From JABDQZ01 sp050049775 (GTDB taxonomy: Bacteria > Pseudomonadota > Gammaproteobacteria > Chromatiales > Chromatiaceae), in NCBI GenBank assembly GCA_050049775.1, contig JASFVP010000028.1, positions 1-45,364 of the forward strand: a DNA stretch of 45,364 nt. Direction: 5' to 3'. Numbering within the stretch: the first letter of the stretch is position 1; each line of letters starts with the position of its first letter. Below, in pieces: positions 8,013 through 16,754 of this stretch. The position numbers and the translations under genes are program-made. The notes under the pieces were generated by a model that saw only the letters and a list, made by a program, of their open reading frames with translations, did not search any database and had not been told where the DNA came from.

Positions 8013-8018
8013 TAGACT
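8013..8018 (+). promoter_or_regulatory. Possible -10 element for the small RNA downstream of hsp20
   Basis: TAGACT at 8013-8018 is a plausible -10 box just after the hsp20 stop codon, with initiation near 8025. No convincing -35 lies 16-18 bases upstream, so the RNA could equally be processed from the operon transcript. Confidence 0.3.
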
Positions 8019-8024
8019 AGGATT

Positions 8025-8173
8025 GCGTGTGAATTGCCGGTCCCGCACCCCGATGCCGCGCAGTACAGTGCATCTTCACCAACTTCGTAGCAGCGGGACT
8101 GGCATCTTCCAAGGTATTTAATTCCCGTCAGTGTGACCGCAGCAAAAACGGCAGCCCAAAGCTGCCGTTTTTT
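8025..8173 (+). ncRNA. Putative structured small RNA ending in an intrinsic terminator
   Basis: About 150 bases with no open reading frame but strong structure. GCCGGTCCCGC (8036-8046) pairs with GCGGGACTGGC (8093-8103) over 11 pairs including one G-U. Inside it, GATGC (8052-8056) pairs with GCATC (8070-8074). The word GCATCTTC occurs twice (8070-8077 and 8102-8109), so GATGC could switch partners. The element ends in a strong terminator hairpin. I do not recognise it as 6S, SRP, tmRNA or RNase P RNA. It may be an independent sRNA or the structured 3' end of the heat-shock operon. Confidence 0.5.
8144..8173 (+). terminator. Bidirectional intrinsic terminator
   Basis: AAAAACGGCAGC (8144-8155) pairs perfectly with GCTGCCGTTTTT (8161-8172) around loop CCAAA, followed by a T tract on the plus strand and by T's on the minus strand. 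It separates the chaperone operon and its sRNA from the convergent Spy-like gene. Confidence 0.9.
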
Positions 8174-8194
8174 GTTGACCGCAACGGAAAGAAT

Positions 8195-8623
8195 TTATTT
8201 CTGGTAAATAGCCAGTACTTTCGCGAATTGCTCGGGCGAAAGAATGCGTTGCATGTTGTCACGGCAATCAATTTTGGTCGAAATGACGTCGCGGCGCTGT
8301 TGCAGAATCTTATTCGCTAACCCCATGAGTTCCGCCTTGCTTTTGCCGGCCATGCTCGCCGCGTACAAATCCTGCTCCATTTGCACCACCTGTTTGACCT
8401 GCGCGTGCATCGGGTCCATGTGATTTTTGCGCCAGTCCGTCAACGCCGCTGCCTGCTCGTCAGTCAGATTCAGCTGATCCGCATGGCGATTGATCACCTG
8501 CATCAGATTTGGCATGGGATTGGCGTGCGCCATCGCCATATGGCCACCCTGGGCGGCAAGCGCAGTTTGAGTTACTGGCAGAAACAGCAATACCGCCAAC
8601 GCAGCGGTCCTGGAAAATTTCAT
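8195..8623 (-). CDS. Spy/CpxP-like periplasmic protein
   Basis: A 142-residue secreted protein. A signal peptide covers about residues 1-23 (MKFSRTAALAVLLF..., cleavage after ALA). The mature part is helical, with two LTxxQ-like motifs, LNLTDEQAAAL near residue 52 and LSPEQFAKVL near the C-terminus, the hallmark of the Spy/CpxP family of envelope-stress chaperones or regulators. Histidine and methionine residues near the mature N-terminus could bind metal, as in metal-responsive relatives. ATG at 8623 has a strong AGGAGG. It stands alone between terminators, so its stimulus cannot be inferred. Confidence 0.75.
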   Translation of the reverse strand: MKFSRTAALAVLLFLPVTQTALAAQGGHMAMAHANPMPNLMQVINRHADQLNLTDEQAAALTDWRKNHMDPMHAQVKQVVQMEQDLYAASMAGKSKAELMGLANKILQQRRDVISTKIDCRDNMQRILSPEQFAKVLAIYQK

Positions 8624-8739
8624 GAAAGCCTCCTGAAAATTTGAATTGTTATTACAGCAGGCAAACTAGCATTCTGGCGCGACAGTCAACATGCGACGAT
8701 TTGTCGCACATCGCGTCACTCAAACAAACCGCCCGAACT

Positions 8740-10008
8740 TCAGCTCTGGCTAACGGTACCTTCCTGGCCGAGCATTGCCGCAGTCACCAGCACCACGCCC
8801 TTGTCGGTGACACGAAAGCGCCTGGCATCAGCGGCACTGTCTTCGCCGATCACGGTGCCGGGTGGAATGCGACATCCTCGGTCGATGATGGCGCGATGGA
8901 TGCGGCAATGCCGGCCGACCTCGACCTCGGGCAGCAATACCGAGGCACTGACCCTGCTGTAAGAGTGGACACGGACATTGGAAAACAACAGCGAGTCGAT
9001 CACTGCCGAACCCGAAATCACGCAGCCGGCCGAGACTACCGAGTCGAGCGCCTTGCCCTCGCGGTCGGGATCGCGGAAGACGAACTTGGCCGACGGCAGC
9101 TGCGGATGATAGGTGCGAATCGGCCAGTCGCGGTCGTACAGGTTCAATTCCGGCTCGACGCTGACCAGCTCCATGTTGGCTTCGTAATAGGAGTCCAGCG
9201 TTCCGACATCGCGCCAATAGGGTTGCAAACCGGTCTCCTCATCAAGAAACGGATAGGCGAACACACGCTGGTTCTCGATCATCGACGGAATGATGTCATG
9301 GCCGAAGTCGTGGGACGAACTGTCGTCGCGCGCATCCTCCTCGAGTTTGCGAAACAGGAAGTCGGTATTGAAGACATAGTTGCCCATCGAGGCCAGCGCG
9401 ATATCCGGGGTACCTGGCATCGGCTGCGGATCGTCCGGCTTTTCGTCGAAACAGCAGACACGAAAATCCTCGTCCACACTCATGACGCCGAATCCCCGCG
9501 CCTCTTCGAGCGACACCCCGACACAGGCGACCGTGAGATCCGCCTGGCGTTGTTCGTGCTGGGCCAGCAAGGCGCCGTAATCCATCTTGTAGACATGGTC
9601 GCCGGACAGCACCAGCACATACTTGGGCAGCAGTGTGCGTACGATGTCGAGGTTCTGGTAAATCGCGTCCGCCGTGCCCTTGTACCAGTCACCTGTGGTG
9701 CGTTGCGATGCCGGCAGTATTTCGACGAACTCGCCCAGTTCGCGCTGGAAGAAGCTCCAGCCCTCGGACAGGTGGCGAATCAGCGAATGCGCCTTGTACT
9801 GCGTCAGCACGCCAATGCGACGAATGCCCGAGTTGACGCAATTGGACAGGGGAAAATCGATCAGGCGAAACTTGCCGCCAAAATACAAAGCGGGTTTGGC
9901 GCGCCGCTCGGTCAGCTCGTACAGGCGCGCTCCGCGCCCGCCGGCCAGGACCAGCGCCAGGGTCTTGCGGGTCAGTTGATCAAGATAGCGTGGATTGTCG
10001 GTTTGCAT
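8740..10008 (-). CDS. glgC: Glucose-1-phosphate adenylyltransferase (ADP-glucose pyrophosphorylase)
   Basis: A 422-residue enzyme making ADP-glucose from ATP and glucose-1-phosphate, the committed step of bacterial glycogen synthesis. The nucleotide-binding GGRGARL is at residues 23-29 and AKPALYFGGKFRLIDF at 37-52. The C-terminal left-handed beta-helix domain is complete, and the length matches the E. coli enzyme. ATG at 10008 has AGGA about nine bases upstream. No glgA or glgB is in view. The amylosucrase at 14773 offers a second route to alpha-glucan, so glycogen and sucrose metabolism are probably connected here. Confidence 0.96.
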   Translation of the reverse strand: MQTDNPRYLDQLTRKTLALVLAGGRGARLYELTERRAKPALYFGGKFRLIDFPLSNCVNSGIRRIGVLTQYKAHSLIRHLSEGWSFFQRELGEFVEILPASQRTTGDWYKGTADAIYQNLDIVRTLLPKYVLVLSGDHVYKMDYGALLAQHEQRQADLTVACVGVSLEEARGFGVMSVDEDFRVCCFDEKPDDPQPMPGTPDIALASMGNYVFNTDFLFRKLEEDARDDSSSHDFGHDIIPSMIENQRVFAYPFLDEETGLQPYWRDVGTLDSYYEANMELVSVEPELNLYDRDWPIRTYHPQLPSAKFVFRDPDREGKALDSVVSAGCVISGSAVIDSLLFSNVRVHSYSRVSASVLLPEVEVGRHCRIHRAIIDRGCRIPPGTVIGEDSAADARRFRVTDKGVVLVTAAMLGQEGTVSQS

Positions 10009-10384
10009 GGCAAACGATCCTGTGGTTTATGCGGGCATTCAGACAACCATGCAGGCCGTCATGATTACGCGGCGAAAATCGAAGCCGGCTCAGGCGCCCG
10101 GATTACTTCCATGACAGTGCACTGCAAGGTAACTCTAGACAAAGACAACATCAGGCTCAATGCGATACATCATAATGCAGCAACAATCATGACGGTCTGG
10201 TTGCGGCGCATTGCATATGCCTCATGCCTGTATATCAATGACAGCTGACGTAGGCAGGAATTCCCCAGCCCGGTCCGATAAGCACCACCGGGCTGGAAAA
10301 TGCAGCCTGTAAATGTTGCGTGGTCATTCAGGCCCCACTCCGCCATAATCCCCTGACTGCTTTAACGATCACCAGGACACAGCA
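10009..10384. other. Intergenic region between divergent glgC and rsmA
   Basis: 376 bases with no credible gene. It contains the perfect 10-base palindrome CAGTGCACTG (10115-10124), a possible operator, and a hairpin near 10280 listed separately. It must hold the promoters of both flanking genes, but I cannot identify convincing -35/-10 pairs by eye. Confidence 0.5.
10265..10296. other. GC-rich hairpin without U-tract
   Basis: CCAGCCCGGT (10265-10274) and ACCGGGCTGG (10287-10296) form a perfect 10-pair stem with a 12-base loop. Neither strand has a T-run after it, so it is not a normal intrinsic terminator. It lies about 90 bases before rsmA and could be a leader structure or protein-binding site. 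Confidence 0.45.
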
Positions 10385-11164
10385 TTGAACCACCGTCCCA
10401 GGAAAAGGTTCGGACAAAATTTTCTCACCGATCCATCTATCATTGACGCCATCGTGCGGGCCATCCATGCCACGCCCGACGACCTGCTGGTCGAGATCGG
10501 CCCCGGCAGGGGCGCGATCACACGAGAACTGCTGGCGCGGGCGCATCATCTGCACGCCGTCGAACTCGACCGCGACCTGATCCCTGTGCTGCAACAGCGT
10601 TTCGCCGACAGCGGCGACTTCCTGTTGCATTCGGCCGACGCGCTGCAATTCGATTTCTGCGCACTGGATGACGGCCGCGGCCTGCGCATCGTCGGCAACC
10701 TGCCCTACAACATCTCGACGCCCCTGCTGTTCCATCTGCTTGAGCAGCGCCATTGTCTGCGCGACATGCATTTCATGCTGCAAAAAGAAGTCGTCGACCG
10801 CCTCGCCGCCAGTCCGCACAGCAAGGCCTATGGTCGTCTCAGCGTGATCACCCAGGCCCTGTGTCAGGTCACGCCGTTATTTGAAATCCCACCGCAGGCG
10901 TTTGATCCACCGCCAAAGGTGCAATCAGCGTTTGTGCAACTGATACCGCACAGCAGTCCGCCAGTCACAGCCGAACAGTGGCCGGCCTTTACACAGTTGG
11001 TCACGGCAGCGTTTGCACACCGGCGCAAGACCCTTCGCAATAATCTGAAAAACCTGCTGCGTGAAAATGCCGAAAACGACTGTGGGATAGACCTGGGCCA
11101 GCGTGCTGAAACCCTGTACATCGAGGACTTTCTGCAATTGTCACGCTACCTGGCTGAAATTTGA
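10385..11164 (+). CDS. rsmA: 16S rRNA dimethyladenosine transferase RsmA (KsgA)
   Basis: A 259-residue methyltransferase that dimethylates A1518 and A1519 of 16S rRNA late in 30S assembly. The SAM-binding motif is EIGPGRGA (residues 37-44) and the catalytic motif NLPYNIS (105-111). The start appears to be TTG at 10385 with AGGA upstream; the resulting MNHRPRKRFGQNFLTD aligns with family N-termini and no better in-frame start exists. In E. coli the neighbours are pdxA and apaG, but here the gene stands alone between glgC and a cation ATPase. Confidence 0.95.
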   Translation: MNHRPRKRFGQNFLTDPSIIDAIVRAIHATPDDLLVEIGPGRGAITRELLARAHHLHAVELDRDLIPVLQQRFADSGDFLLHSADALQFDFCALDDGRGLRIVGNLPYNISTPLLFHLLEQRHCLRDMHFMLQKEVVDRLAASPHSKAYGRLSVITQALCQVTPLFEIPPQAFDPPPKVQSAFVQLIPHSSPPVTAEQWPAFTQLVTAAFAHRRKTLRNNLKNLLRENAENDCGIDLGQRAETLYIEDFLQLSRYLAEI

Positions 11165-11328
11165 TTTCAGTCTCAGTCAGTCGCGTTTTAACTTCGAAAT
11201 CCAGACTCCCGTAATGCGAAAGCCGTAGAAAACCGGTCCCCCAAAGTTTTTCTTCTGGCAAATCGTTTTCAGATTTGGCCGTTCACCTTGCAACCGACTG
11301 CTTTAGACATAACAATTAGATTTTGCAC

Positions 11329-11337
11329 TGTGATAAT
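11329..11337 (+). promoter_or_regulatory. Candidate extended -10 promoter of the P-type ATPase gene
   Basis: TGTGATAAT (11329-11337) fits an extended -10 element (TG-N-GATAAT), but no good -35 is present. Initiation near 11344 would give a leader of about 70 bases. The remainder of the gap 11165-11415 shows no gene. Confidence 0.4.
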
Positions 11338-11415
11338 GCAAATGCTTGCGCTGCGGCCAAACGGCTGCGCCAGCCCGCCCAACGCCGCGGCAAAGCCTGG
11401 TTGAAAGGTTTCACA

Positions 11416-14136
11416 ATGACTGAGCAACAGACTGCAACCCGGATTTTGTGGCATGTCCATGACAGCGACATGGCATTCCGCAAAACGACTTCCTCCAGCG
11501 AAGGGCTGTCGCAGCAGAACGCCCAACAGCGCTTGCTCGAATACGGCGCCAACCGCTTGCCGCCGACAACAAAGCAAAGCCCGCTGATGCGGCTGCTGCT
11601 GCAATTTCATAATGTGCTCATCTATGTCTTGCTGGGCGCCGGTGTGATCACGGCTTTGCTCGGCCACTGGGTGGACAGCTCGGTGATTGCCGGCGTTGTG
11701 ATCATCAATGCCATCATCGGCTTTATCCAGGAAGGCAAGGCCGAAAAAGCCCTCGATGCGATCCGTAACATGCTGTCGCAACAGGCGATGGTGAAACGCG
11801 ACGGCAAATACATCAGCCTGCCGACCGAGCAGCTGGTTCCAGGCGACGTTGTATTTCTCCAGTCAGGCGACAAGGTGCCGGCGGATTTGCGCCTGTTCAA
11901 GGTGCGCGAACTGCGCATTGAAGAAGCCATGCTGACCGGCGAATCCGTGCCGGTGGAAAAAACCAGCCAGCCGGTCGCAGAGCAGGCAAGCATCGGCGAC
12001 CGCAAATGCCTGGCCTATTCCGGCACACTGGTTACCTACGGTCAGGGACAAGGCGTCGTGGTAGCCACTGGTGGACAAACCGAAATCGGCCGCATCAGCG
12101 GCTTGCTGCAACAGGTGCAAACCCTGACGACGCCGCTGCTGCGCCAGATGGCGGTCTTCGCCAAATGGCTGACACTGGCGATTGCCATAATCGCAGCCGC
12201 CACTTTTGTTTATGGCGTGTTGATGCAAAATTACTCGGCCGACGACATGTTCCTCGCCGCGGTCGGTCTGGCGGTAGCCGGGATTCCGGAAGGTCTGCCG
12301 GCCATCATGACCATCACCCTGGCCATCGGCGTGCAAAGCATGGCGCGTAAGCACGCCATCATCCGCCGCCTGCCGGCGGTGGAAACCCTGGGCTCAGTCA
12401 CGGTCATCTGTTCGGACAAGACCGGTACCCTGACGCGCAATGAAATGACGGCGCAAACCGTGGCCAGCGGCGCCGGCTCGTGTGAAGTCAGTGGCGCCGG
12501 TTATGACCCGCACGGCACTTTCAGCATCGATGAGCAGGAAATCACCCCGGACAGTTTTCCGTTACTGCGGGAAATCGCCCAGGCCGCCTTGCTCTGCAAC
12601 GACGCCAGCCTGACCAACAGTGACGGACAGTGGCGTATGCAGGGCGACCCGACCGAGGGCGCACTGCTGACGCTGGCGCTCAAAGCCGGCCTGGATCACA
12701 ATCATTACCAGACGCAGTATCCCCGCGTCGACGCGATCCCGTTCGAATCCCAGCATCGTTTCATGGCTTCCTTGCATCATGACCACGCGGGACACAGTTT
12801 CATTTACCTCAAGGGCGCACCCGAGCGCGTGCTCGACATGTGCATGTTCCAACGCATGCGTGGCGAAGATCAGCCTCTCGACAAGGCCTATTGGGAAAAT
12901 TGCTTGCACAACCTGGCGAGCCGCGGTCAACGACTGCTCGCCATCGCCTCCAAACCGGCGGCACCCGGACAGCAAAGCCTGCAATTCAGTGATGTCGAAG
13001 AGGGCCTGACGCTGCTTGGCATTGTCGGCATTATCGACCCGCCGCGCGAGGAAGCCATCCAGGCAGTGCGCAGCTGCCAGACCGCCGGCATCCGCGTCAA
13101 GATGATTACCGGCGATCACGCCATTACCGCCCGCGCCATAGGCGCGCAGATGGGCATCGGCGATGGCGTTACCGTAGTAACAGGCAATGAACTGGAAAAT
13201 CTTTCAGAGTCGCAATTACAGCAAGCGGCTCAGCGTTCCGACATTTTTGCGCGGGTCTCTCCCGAACAGAAGCTGCAACTGGTGACCGCCTTGCAGGCCG
13301 ATGGGGCTGTTGTCGCGATGACCGGCGACGGTGTCAATGACGCGCCGGCGCTGAAACGTGCCGATGTAGGTATCGCCATGGGACTCAAGGGCACTGAGGT
13401 CGCCAAGGAAGCCGCCGAAATGGTGCTGGCAGACGATAATTTCGCTTCCATCGCACAGGCCGTCCAGGAAGGCCGTACCGTCTATGACAACCTGAAAAAG
13501 TCCATCCTGTTTGTGTTGCCGACCAATGGCGGCGAGGCGCTCACCATTATTGCCGCCATTGTCATGGGCCGCATGCTACCGATCACTGCCGCGCAGATTT
13601 TATGGATCAACATGATCACCGCGGTGACCCTGGCCCTGACGCTGGCCTTCGAACCGTCGGAACGTGACGTCATGCAGCGCCCGCCACGCGACCCCGCTGA
13701 ACCACTGCTTTCCGGCTTTCTGATCTGGCGCATCATTTTTGTTTCGATCATTCTGGTGGCCGGTACTTTCGGGCTGTTCCTGTGGGAACGCGAACACGGT
13801 GCATCCATTGAGCTGGCGCGCACCGTGGCTGTCAACACCCTGGTGATGTTCGAAATATTCTATCTATTCAGCGCCCGTTACCTGCTGGCGCCGGCACTGA
13901 CGATTGAGGGACTCACCGGCAACCGTTACGTGCTTTACGCCATCGGCCTGTTGCTTGTCTTCCAGCTGGCCTTTACCTATGTCGGCCCCATGCAGATGCT
14001 GTTCGCCACCACCGCTATCGGCTGGGATGCCTGGTTGCGCATCATCGTCGTGGCTTCGTCGGTATTCATCCTGGTGGAATTTGAAAAAATGCTGCTGAGA
14101 AAATCGGCAGACCAGGTTAGGAACACGACCAATTAG
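11416..14136 (+). CDS. P-type cation-transporting ATPase (P2-type, COG0474)
   Basis: A 906-residue inner-membrane pump. The actuator motif TGES is at residues 174-177, the phosphorylated aspartate in DKTGTLT is Asp334, and the hinge motif TGDGVNDAPALK is intact. The PEGLP sequence in transmembrane helix 4 places it among P2-type pumps. Helix 6 reads WINMITAVTLALTLAFEP, typical of a broad bacterial branch whose ion (Ca, Na/K or Mg) cannot be assigned from sequence alone. The start is ATG at 11416 (MTEQQTATRI) with AAAGG eight bases upstream; the reading frame extends 31 codons further but that part lacks family similarity. Monocistronic as far as visible. Confidence 0.9.
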   Translation: MTEQQTATRILWHVHDSDMAFRKTTSSSEGLSQQNAQQRLLEYGANRLPPTTKQSPLMRLLLQFHNVLIYVLLGAGVITALLGHWVDSSVIAGVVIINAIIGFIQEGKAEKALDAIRNMLSQQAMVKRDGKYISLPTEQLVPGDVVFLQSGDKVPADLRLFKVRELRIEEAMLTGESVPVEKTSQPVAEQASIGDRKCLAYSGTLVTYGQGQGVVVATGGQTEIGRISGLLQQVQTLTTPLLRQMAVFAKWLTLAIAIIAAATFVYGVLMQNYSADDMFLAAVGLAVAGIPEGLPAIMTITLAIGVQSMARKHAIIRRLPAVETLGSVTVICSDKTGTLTRNEMTAQTVASGAGSCEVSGAGYDPHGTFSIDEQEITPDSFPLLREIAQAALLCNDASLTNSDGQWRMQGDPTEGALLTLALKAGLDHNHYQTQYPRVDAIPFESQHRFMASLHHDHAGHSFIYLKGAPERVLDMCMFQRMRGEDQPLDKAYWENCLHNLASRGQRLLAIASKPAAPGQQSLQFSDVEEGLTLLGIVGIIDPPREEAIQAVRSCQTAGIRVKMITGDHAITARAIGAQMGIGDGVTVVTGNELENLSESQLQQAAQRSDIFARVSPEQKLQLVTALQADGAVVAMTGDGVNDAPALKRADVGIAMGLKGTEVAKEAAEMVLADDNFASIAQAVQEGRTVYDNLKKSILFVLPTNGGEALTIIAAIVMGRMLPITAAQILWINMITAVTLALTLAFEPSERDVMQRPPRDPAEPLLSGFLIWRIIFVSIILVAGTFGLFLWEREHGASIELARTVAVNTLVMFEIFYLFSARYLLAPALTIEGLTGNRYVLYAIGLLLVFQLAFTYVGPMQMLFATTAIGWDAWLRIIVVASSVFILVEFEKMLLRKSADQVRNTTN

Positions 14137-14147
14137 CCAGCAAAATG

Positions 14148-14161
14148 GCTTCTAGAGAAGC
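14148..14161. terminator. Weak hairpin between convergent genes
   Basis: GCTTCT (14148-14153) and AGAAGC (14156-14161) form a short inverted repeat. On the minus strand it is followed by CATTTTG, so it might weakly terminate the thioredoxin-like/amylosucrase transcript. The stem is short and the loop tight. Confidence 0.3.
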
Positions 14162-14216
14162 TGCATCTCGCTGTATTTGAACACTATGCAGTCGTGGTTA
14201 CGCATCAACATTACAA

Positions 14217-14768
14217 CTACAAGCCGATGTCTTTTTTGCTTGGCTGGTAATCATACGGTGGGCCGGCGCGCACCGCCTTGAGCGCGGCGGCCAGCGCTTC
14301 GTCAAGGTAATAGCCGTACATCTCGATGGTATTCACACCCAGCATGCGCTTGTGTACTTCAACACCATCGGCATCGAGAAACAGCAGTGTCGGCGCCACC
14401 CAGACCTTGTAATCCGCCGCGACCGCACCGGGTAAAACTTTTTCACCGCGAAAGTTGATGATCGACTGCATGGTATCGTATGCCAGTTCGGCGATGATGA
14501 CACGATTGTCGTAATCACCGCTGATCAGCATCGGTTTGATAACATCGCTTTTTAACAGCATGCAAAACGGACAGTGATCCTGGGTAACCACCAGCAAAAT
14601 CGGCAATCTCTGTTGGCGCGCCTGTTGCGACAATTCGGTCAGGTCCGACACCGGCGGCACTTGAATACTGGCTGCGCTCAGTGTTGTCTGTATGCACAGC
14701 ACAAACAGCAGCACGGCGTAACGCCGCTGCCATCGGCAAACAGTGGCCAGAAGTTTAAATGCCTGCAT
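14217..14768 (-). CDS. Thioredoxin-fold protein with CPFC motif, exported (SoxW-like)
   Basis: A 183-residue protein with an N-terminal hydrophobic segment (about residues 17-33), probably a signal peptide or anchor, and a thioredoxin fold. The active-site motif DHCPFC has Cys66 and Cys69, and VAPTLLFLDADG supplies the cis-proline strand. This is the pattern of periplasmic SoxW/DsbD-gamma-like reductases. ATG at 14768 lies four bases after the amylosucrase stop, so it is translationally coupled to that gene, an unexplained partnership. The precise redox partner is unknown. Confidence 0.75.
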   Translation of the reverse strand: MQAFKLLATVCRWQRRYAVLLFVLCIQTTLSAASIQVPPVSDLTELSQQARQQRLPILLVVTQDHCPFCMLLKSDVIKPMLISGDYDNRVIIAELAYDTMQSIINFRGEKVLPGAVAADYKVWVAPTLLFLDADGVEVHKRMLGVNTIEMYGYYLDEALAAALKAVRAGPPYDYQPSKKDIGL

Positions 14769-14772
14769 ACTG

Positions 14773-16737
14773 TCAGTGCAGCACGCTGTCGGACAGCCAG
14801 TAAAAACGATACGGCGGGATCACCAGCTGATCCTTGAACATCTTCGGCGATTCACCCGAGTACAGATCCTGCAACTGGCCGTATTCGAAATGGCCGCGGT
14901 TACTCAGATCACTCAGCGTGAGCGATTGTGGTGAGCCATCAAAATTCGCCACCACCAACACACTGCTGTTGAACATGAAGGGATGGTTGCGCAGGAACAC
15001 AAACAGGTGCGGATTGCCGGTGGCGATGAGCTGACGGTTGTTGTAATCGGCAAACTCGGCCGTGCTCTTGCGCACCGCAATCATCTTTTGCAGACCTTCA
15101 AAAATGCGCTGCTCAACCGTGCCGTGCTGATTGCGCAAGTCGGCCTTGCCCCAGTCGATTTTCGGCCGGTGCATCCAGCGATTGTCATGCGCCTTGTTTT
15201 CATCCTGCAGAAAGGTGCAGTCATTCAGGCTGCCGATTTCGTCACCGTAGTACAGCAAAGGCATGCCACCAAACGACATGATCAGGCTGTGCAACAACAG
15301 AATCTTGTCGATGCTGCGCTGCACCTGCTCTTCATCATTTCTTTCGATTGCCATCTCCAGGCCGACCAGTGACGCCAGCGACCCGGATATACGGGCATCA
15401 CCGGTTTTTTCATTGCGACCAAACGGCTGACCGCGTGCCGGCGAATCGTCATAGACACCGGTGAAATAATCCACCAGGAAGCGACGATGCGAATATGGAT
15501 CGTAGCCGGCCTTGGCGATGTCACGATCATCAAAGCCGAGCCCGATATCATCGTGACAGCGCACATAATTGAGCCAGGTGGCGCGATCGAGTTTGTCGGG
15601 CAGGCTGCGAATACTGGTTTCCAGCAACTTGGCGTTCTTGGTGGCAATGGCTTCCCACAACAGCGCCATGAAGGTGGCGTTGTAGGCGATCTCGCATTCC
15701 TTGGCGATCACCGCATCCTCGCCGAAGTACTTGATGATCTCGACCGGCGCGACAATAGCCTCCGCGATAAACAACACACCCGGCGCAGTCACCTGGCTGC
15801 AGTCTTTCATGAGCTGCAGGATCAGGTGCGCTTCGCGTTCGTTCTGGCTGGTGGTGCCAATCTTCTTCCACAAAAACGCCACCGCATCCAGGCGCACGAT
15901 ATCGGCGCCCTGGTTGGCCCAGAACATGATGATGTCGAGCATCTCGATGAACACGGCCGGATTGCTGTAATTCAGATCCCACTGGTAACTGTTGAATACC
16001 GTCATCACCCACTTGTTCATGCTCTCGTCATAGGTAAAGTTGCCGGGCGAGGTTTCGGGAAACACCTCGGGCATGGTTTCCTCGAACATATCCGGCACAT
16101 CGCGGTTGTCGAAGATGTAGTAGTAATCCTGGAATTTTTGTTTACCCTGGCGCGCCTGCTGCGCCCATGCGTGTTCATCGGAAGTGTGGTTGACCACCAC
16201 GTCCAGCGTCAGCAACATGTTACGTTTGCGCATGCGCTGCGCCAGCTCCTGCAGGTCATCGAGCGTGCCGACCCGTTCATCGATGTTACGAAAATCACTG
16301 ACCGCATAGCCACCGTCACTGGCGCCTGTCGGGCATTCCAGGATTGGCATCAGGTGCAGCATGTTGACGCCGAGTTCCTGCAGATAACCGAGCCGGCTGT
16401 TGACGCCCTGCAGGTTGCCGGCAAAGCCGTCGGTATACAAGGCCATGCCGACCCATTCCTGGCTGAGAAACCAGTTGTGGTTTTTTTCACGCTCGATGTC
16501 GAGTTGTTTCAGGTCGCTGCTGCGTTTGATGTACTGGCGCGCCATGACCTCGACCAGCCGCAGGATCTGCGCATCAAAGTCGTCACGCTTGCCATACAGA
16601 TGATGAAACAGCGAGTAGATGGCGTAAAAGTTCGCACCCAGCCGGGTATAAAAATGGCGCAGGTCGCGCTTGCGAATGTCCGGCTTGAGTTCGTCAAGAA
16701 TCCGGTTGAGTAGGGAATGGGAAACCTGTTCGTACAT
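14773..16737 (-). CDS. ams: Amylosucrase
   Basis: A 654-residue GH13 subfamily 4 glucansucrase that transfers glucose from sucrose to an alpha-1,4-glucan, releasing fructose. The helical N-terminal domain covers about residues 1-90, followed by the TIM barrel. The catalytic nucleophile is Asp284 in VRLDAVAF, the acid/base Glu326 in FIAEAIV, and the transition-state pair His395-Asp396 in RCHDD. The spacing and length closely match characterised amylosucrases, so sucrose specificity is likely. It lies 17 bases after fructokinase, which would phosphorylate the released fructose. It probably stores surplus sucrose carbon as glycogen or lowers sucrose after hypo-osmotic shift. Confidence 0.93.
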   Translation of the reverse strand: MYEQVSHSLLNRILDELKPDIRKRDLRHFYTRLGANFYAIYSLFHHLYGKRDDFDAQILRLVEVMARQYIKRSSDLKQLDIEREKNHNWFLSQEWVGMALYTDGFAGNLQGVNSRLGYLQELGVNMLHLMPILECPTGASDGGYAVSDFRNIDERVGTLDDLQELAQRMRKRNMLLTLDVVVNHTSDEHAWAQQARQGKQKFQDYYYIFDNRDVPDMFEETMPEVFPETSPGNFTYDESMNKWVMTVFNSYQWDLNYSNPAVFIEMLDIIMFWANQGADIVRLDAVAFLWKKIGTTSQNEREAHLILQLMKDCSQVTAPGVLFIAEAIVAPVEIIKYFGEDAVIAKECEIAYNATFMALLWEAIATKNAKLLETSIRSLPDKLDRATWLNYVRCHDDIGLGFDDRDIAKAGYDPYSHRRFLVDYFTGVYDDSPARGQPFGRNEKTGDARISGSLASLVGLEMAIERNDEEQVQRSIDKILLLHSLIMSFGGMPLLYYGDEIGSLNDCTFLQDENKAHDNRWMHRPKIDWGKADLRNQHGTVEQRIFEGLQKMIAVRKSTAEFADYNNRQLIATGNPHLFVFLRNHPFMFNSSVLVVANFDGSPQSLTLSDLSNRGHFEYGQLQDLYSGESPKMFKDQLVIPPYRFYWLSDSVLH

Positions 16738-16754
16738 AGACGGATTGTATCGCT

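Noticed and set aside
8025..8173. 6S, SRP or tmRNA identity for the structured RNA
   Set aside because: It lacks the SRP core sequence, the tmRNA tRNA-like ends and the long 6S duplex with central bubble.
8641..10248. 535-residue open frame on the plus strand opposite glgC
   Set aside because: It lies antisense over the clear glgC gene, whose full-length protein matches its family. The antisense translation has no recognisable domain and reflects high GC codon bias.
10265..10296. Intrinsic terminator in the glgC-rsmA gap
   Set aside because: The stem is perfect but neither side has a T-run, and both flanking genes are transcribed away from it.
11323..11415. 31-codon N-terminal extension of the P-type ATPase
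   Set aside because: The extension overlaps the candidate promoter and lacks similarity to the family, while ATG 11416 has a Shine-Dalgarno.
15487..16713. 408-residue open frame opposite amylosucrase
   Set aside because: Antisense of a gene whose catalytic residues are all identified; no independent start signal or domain.
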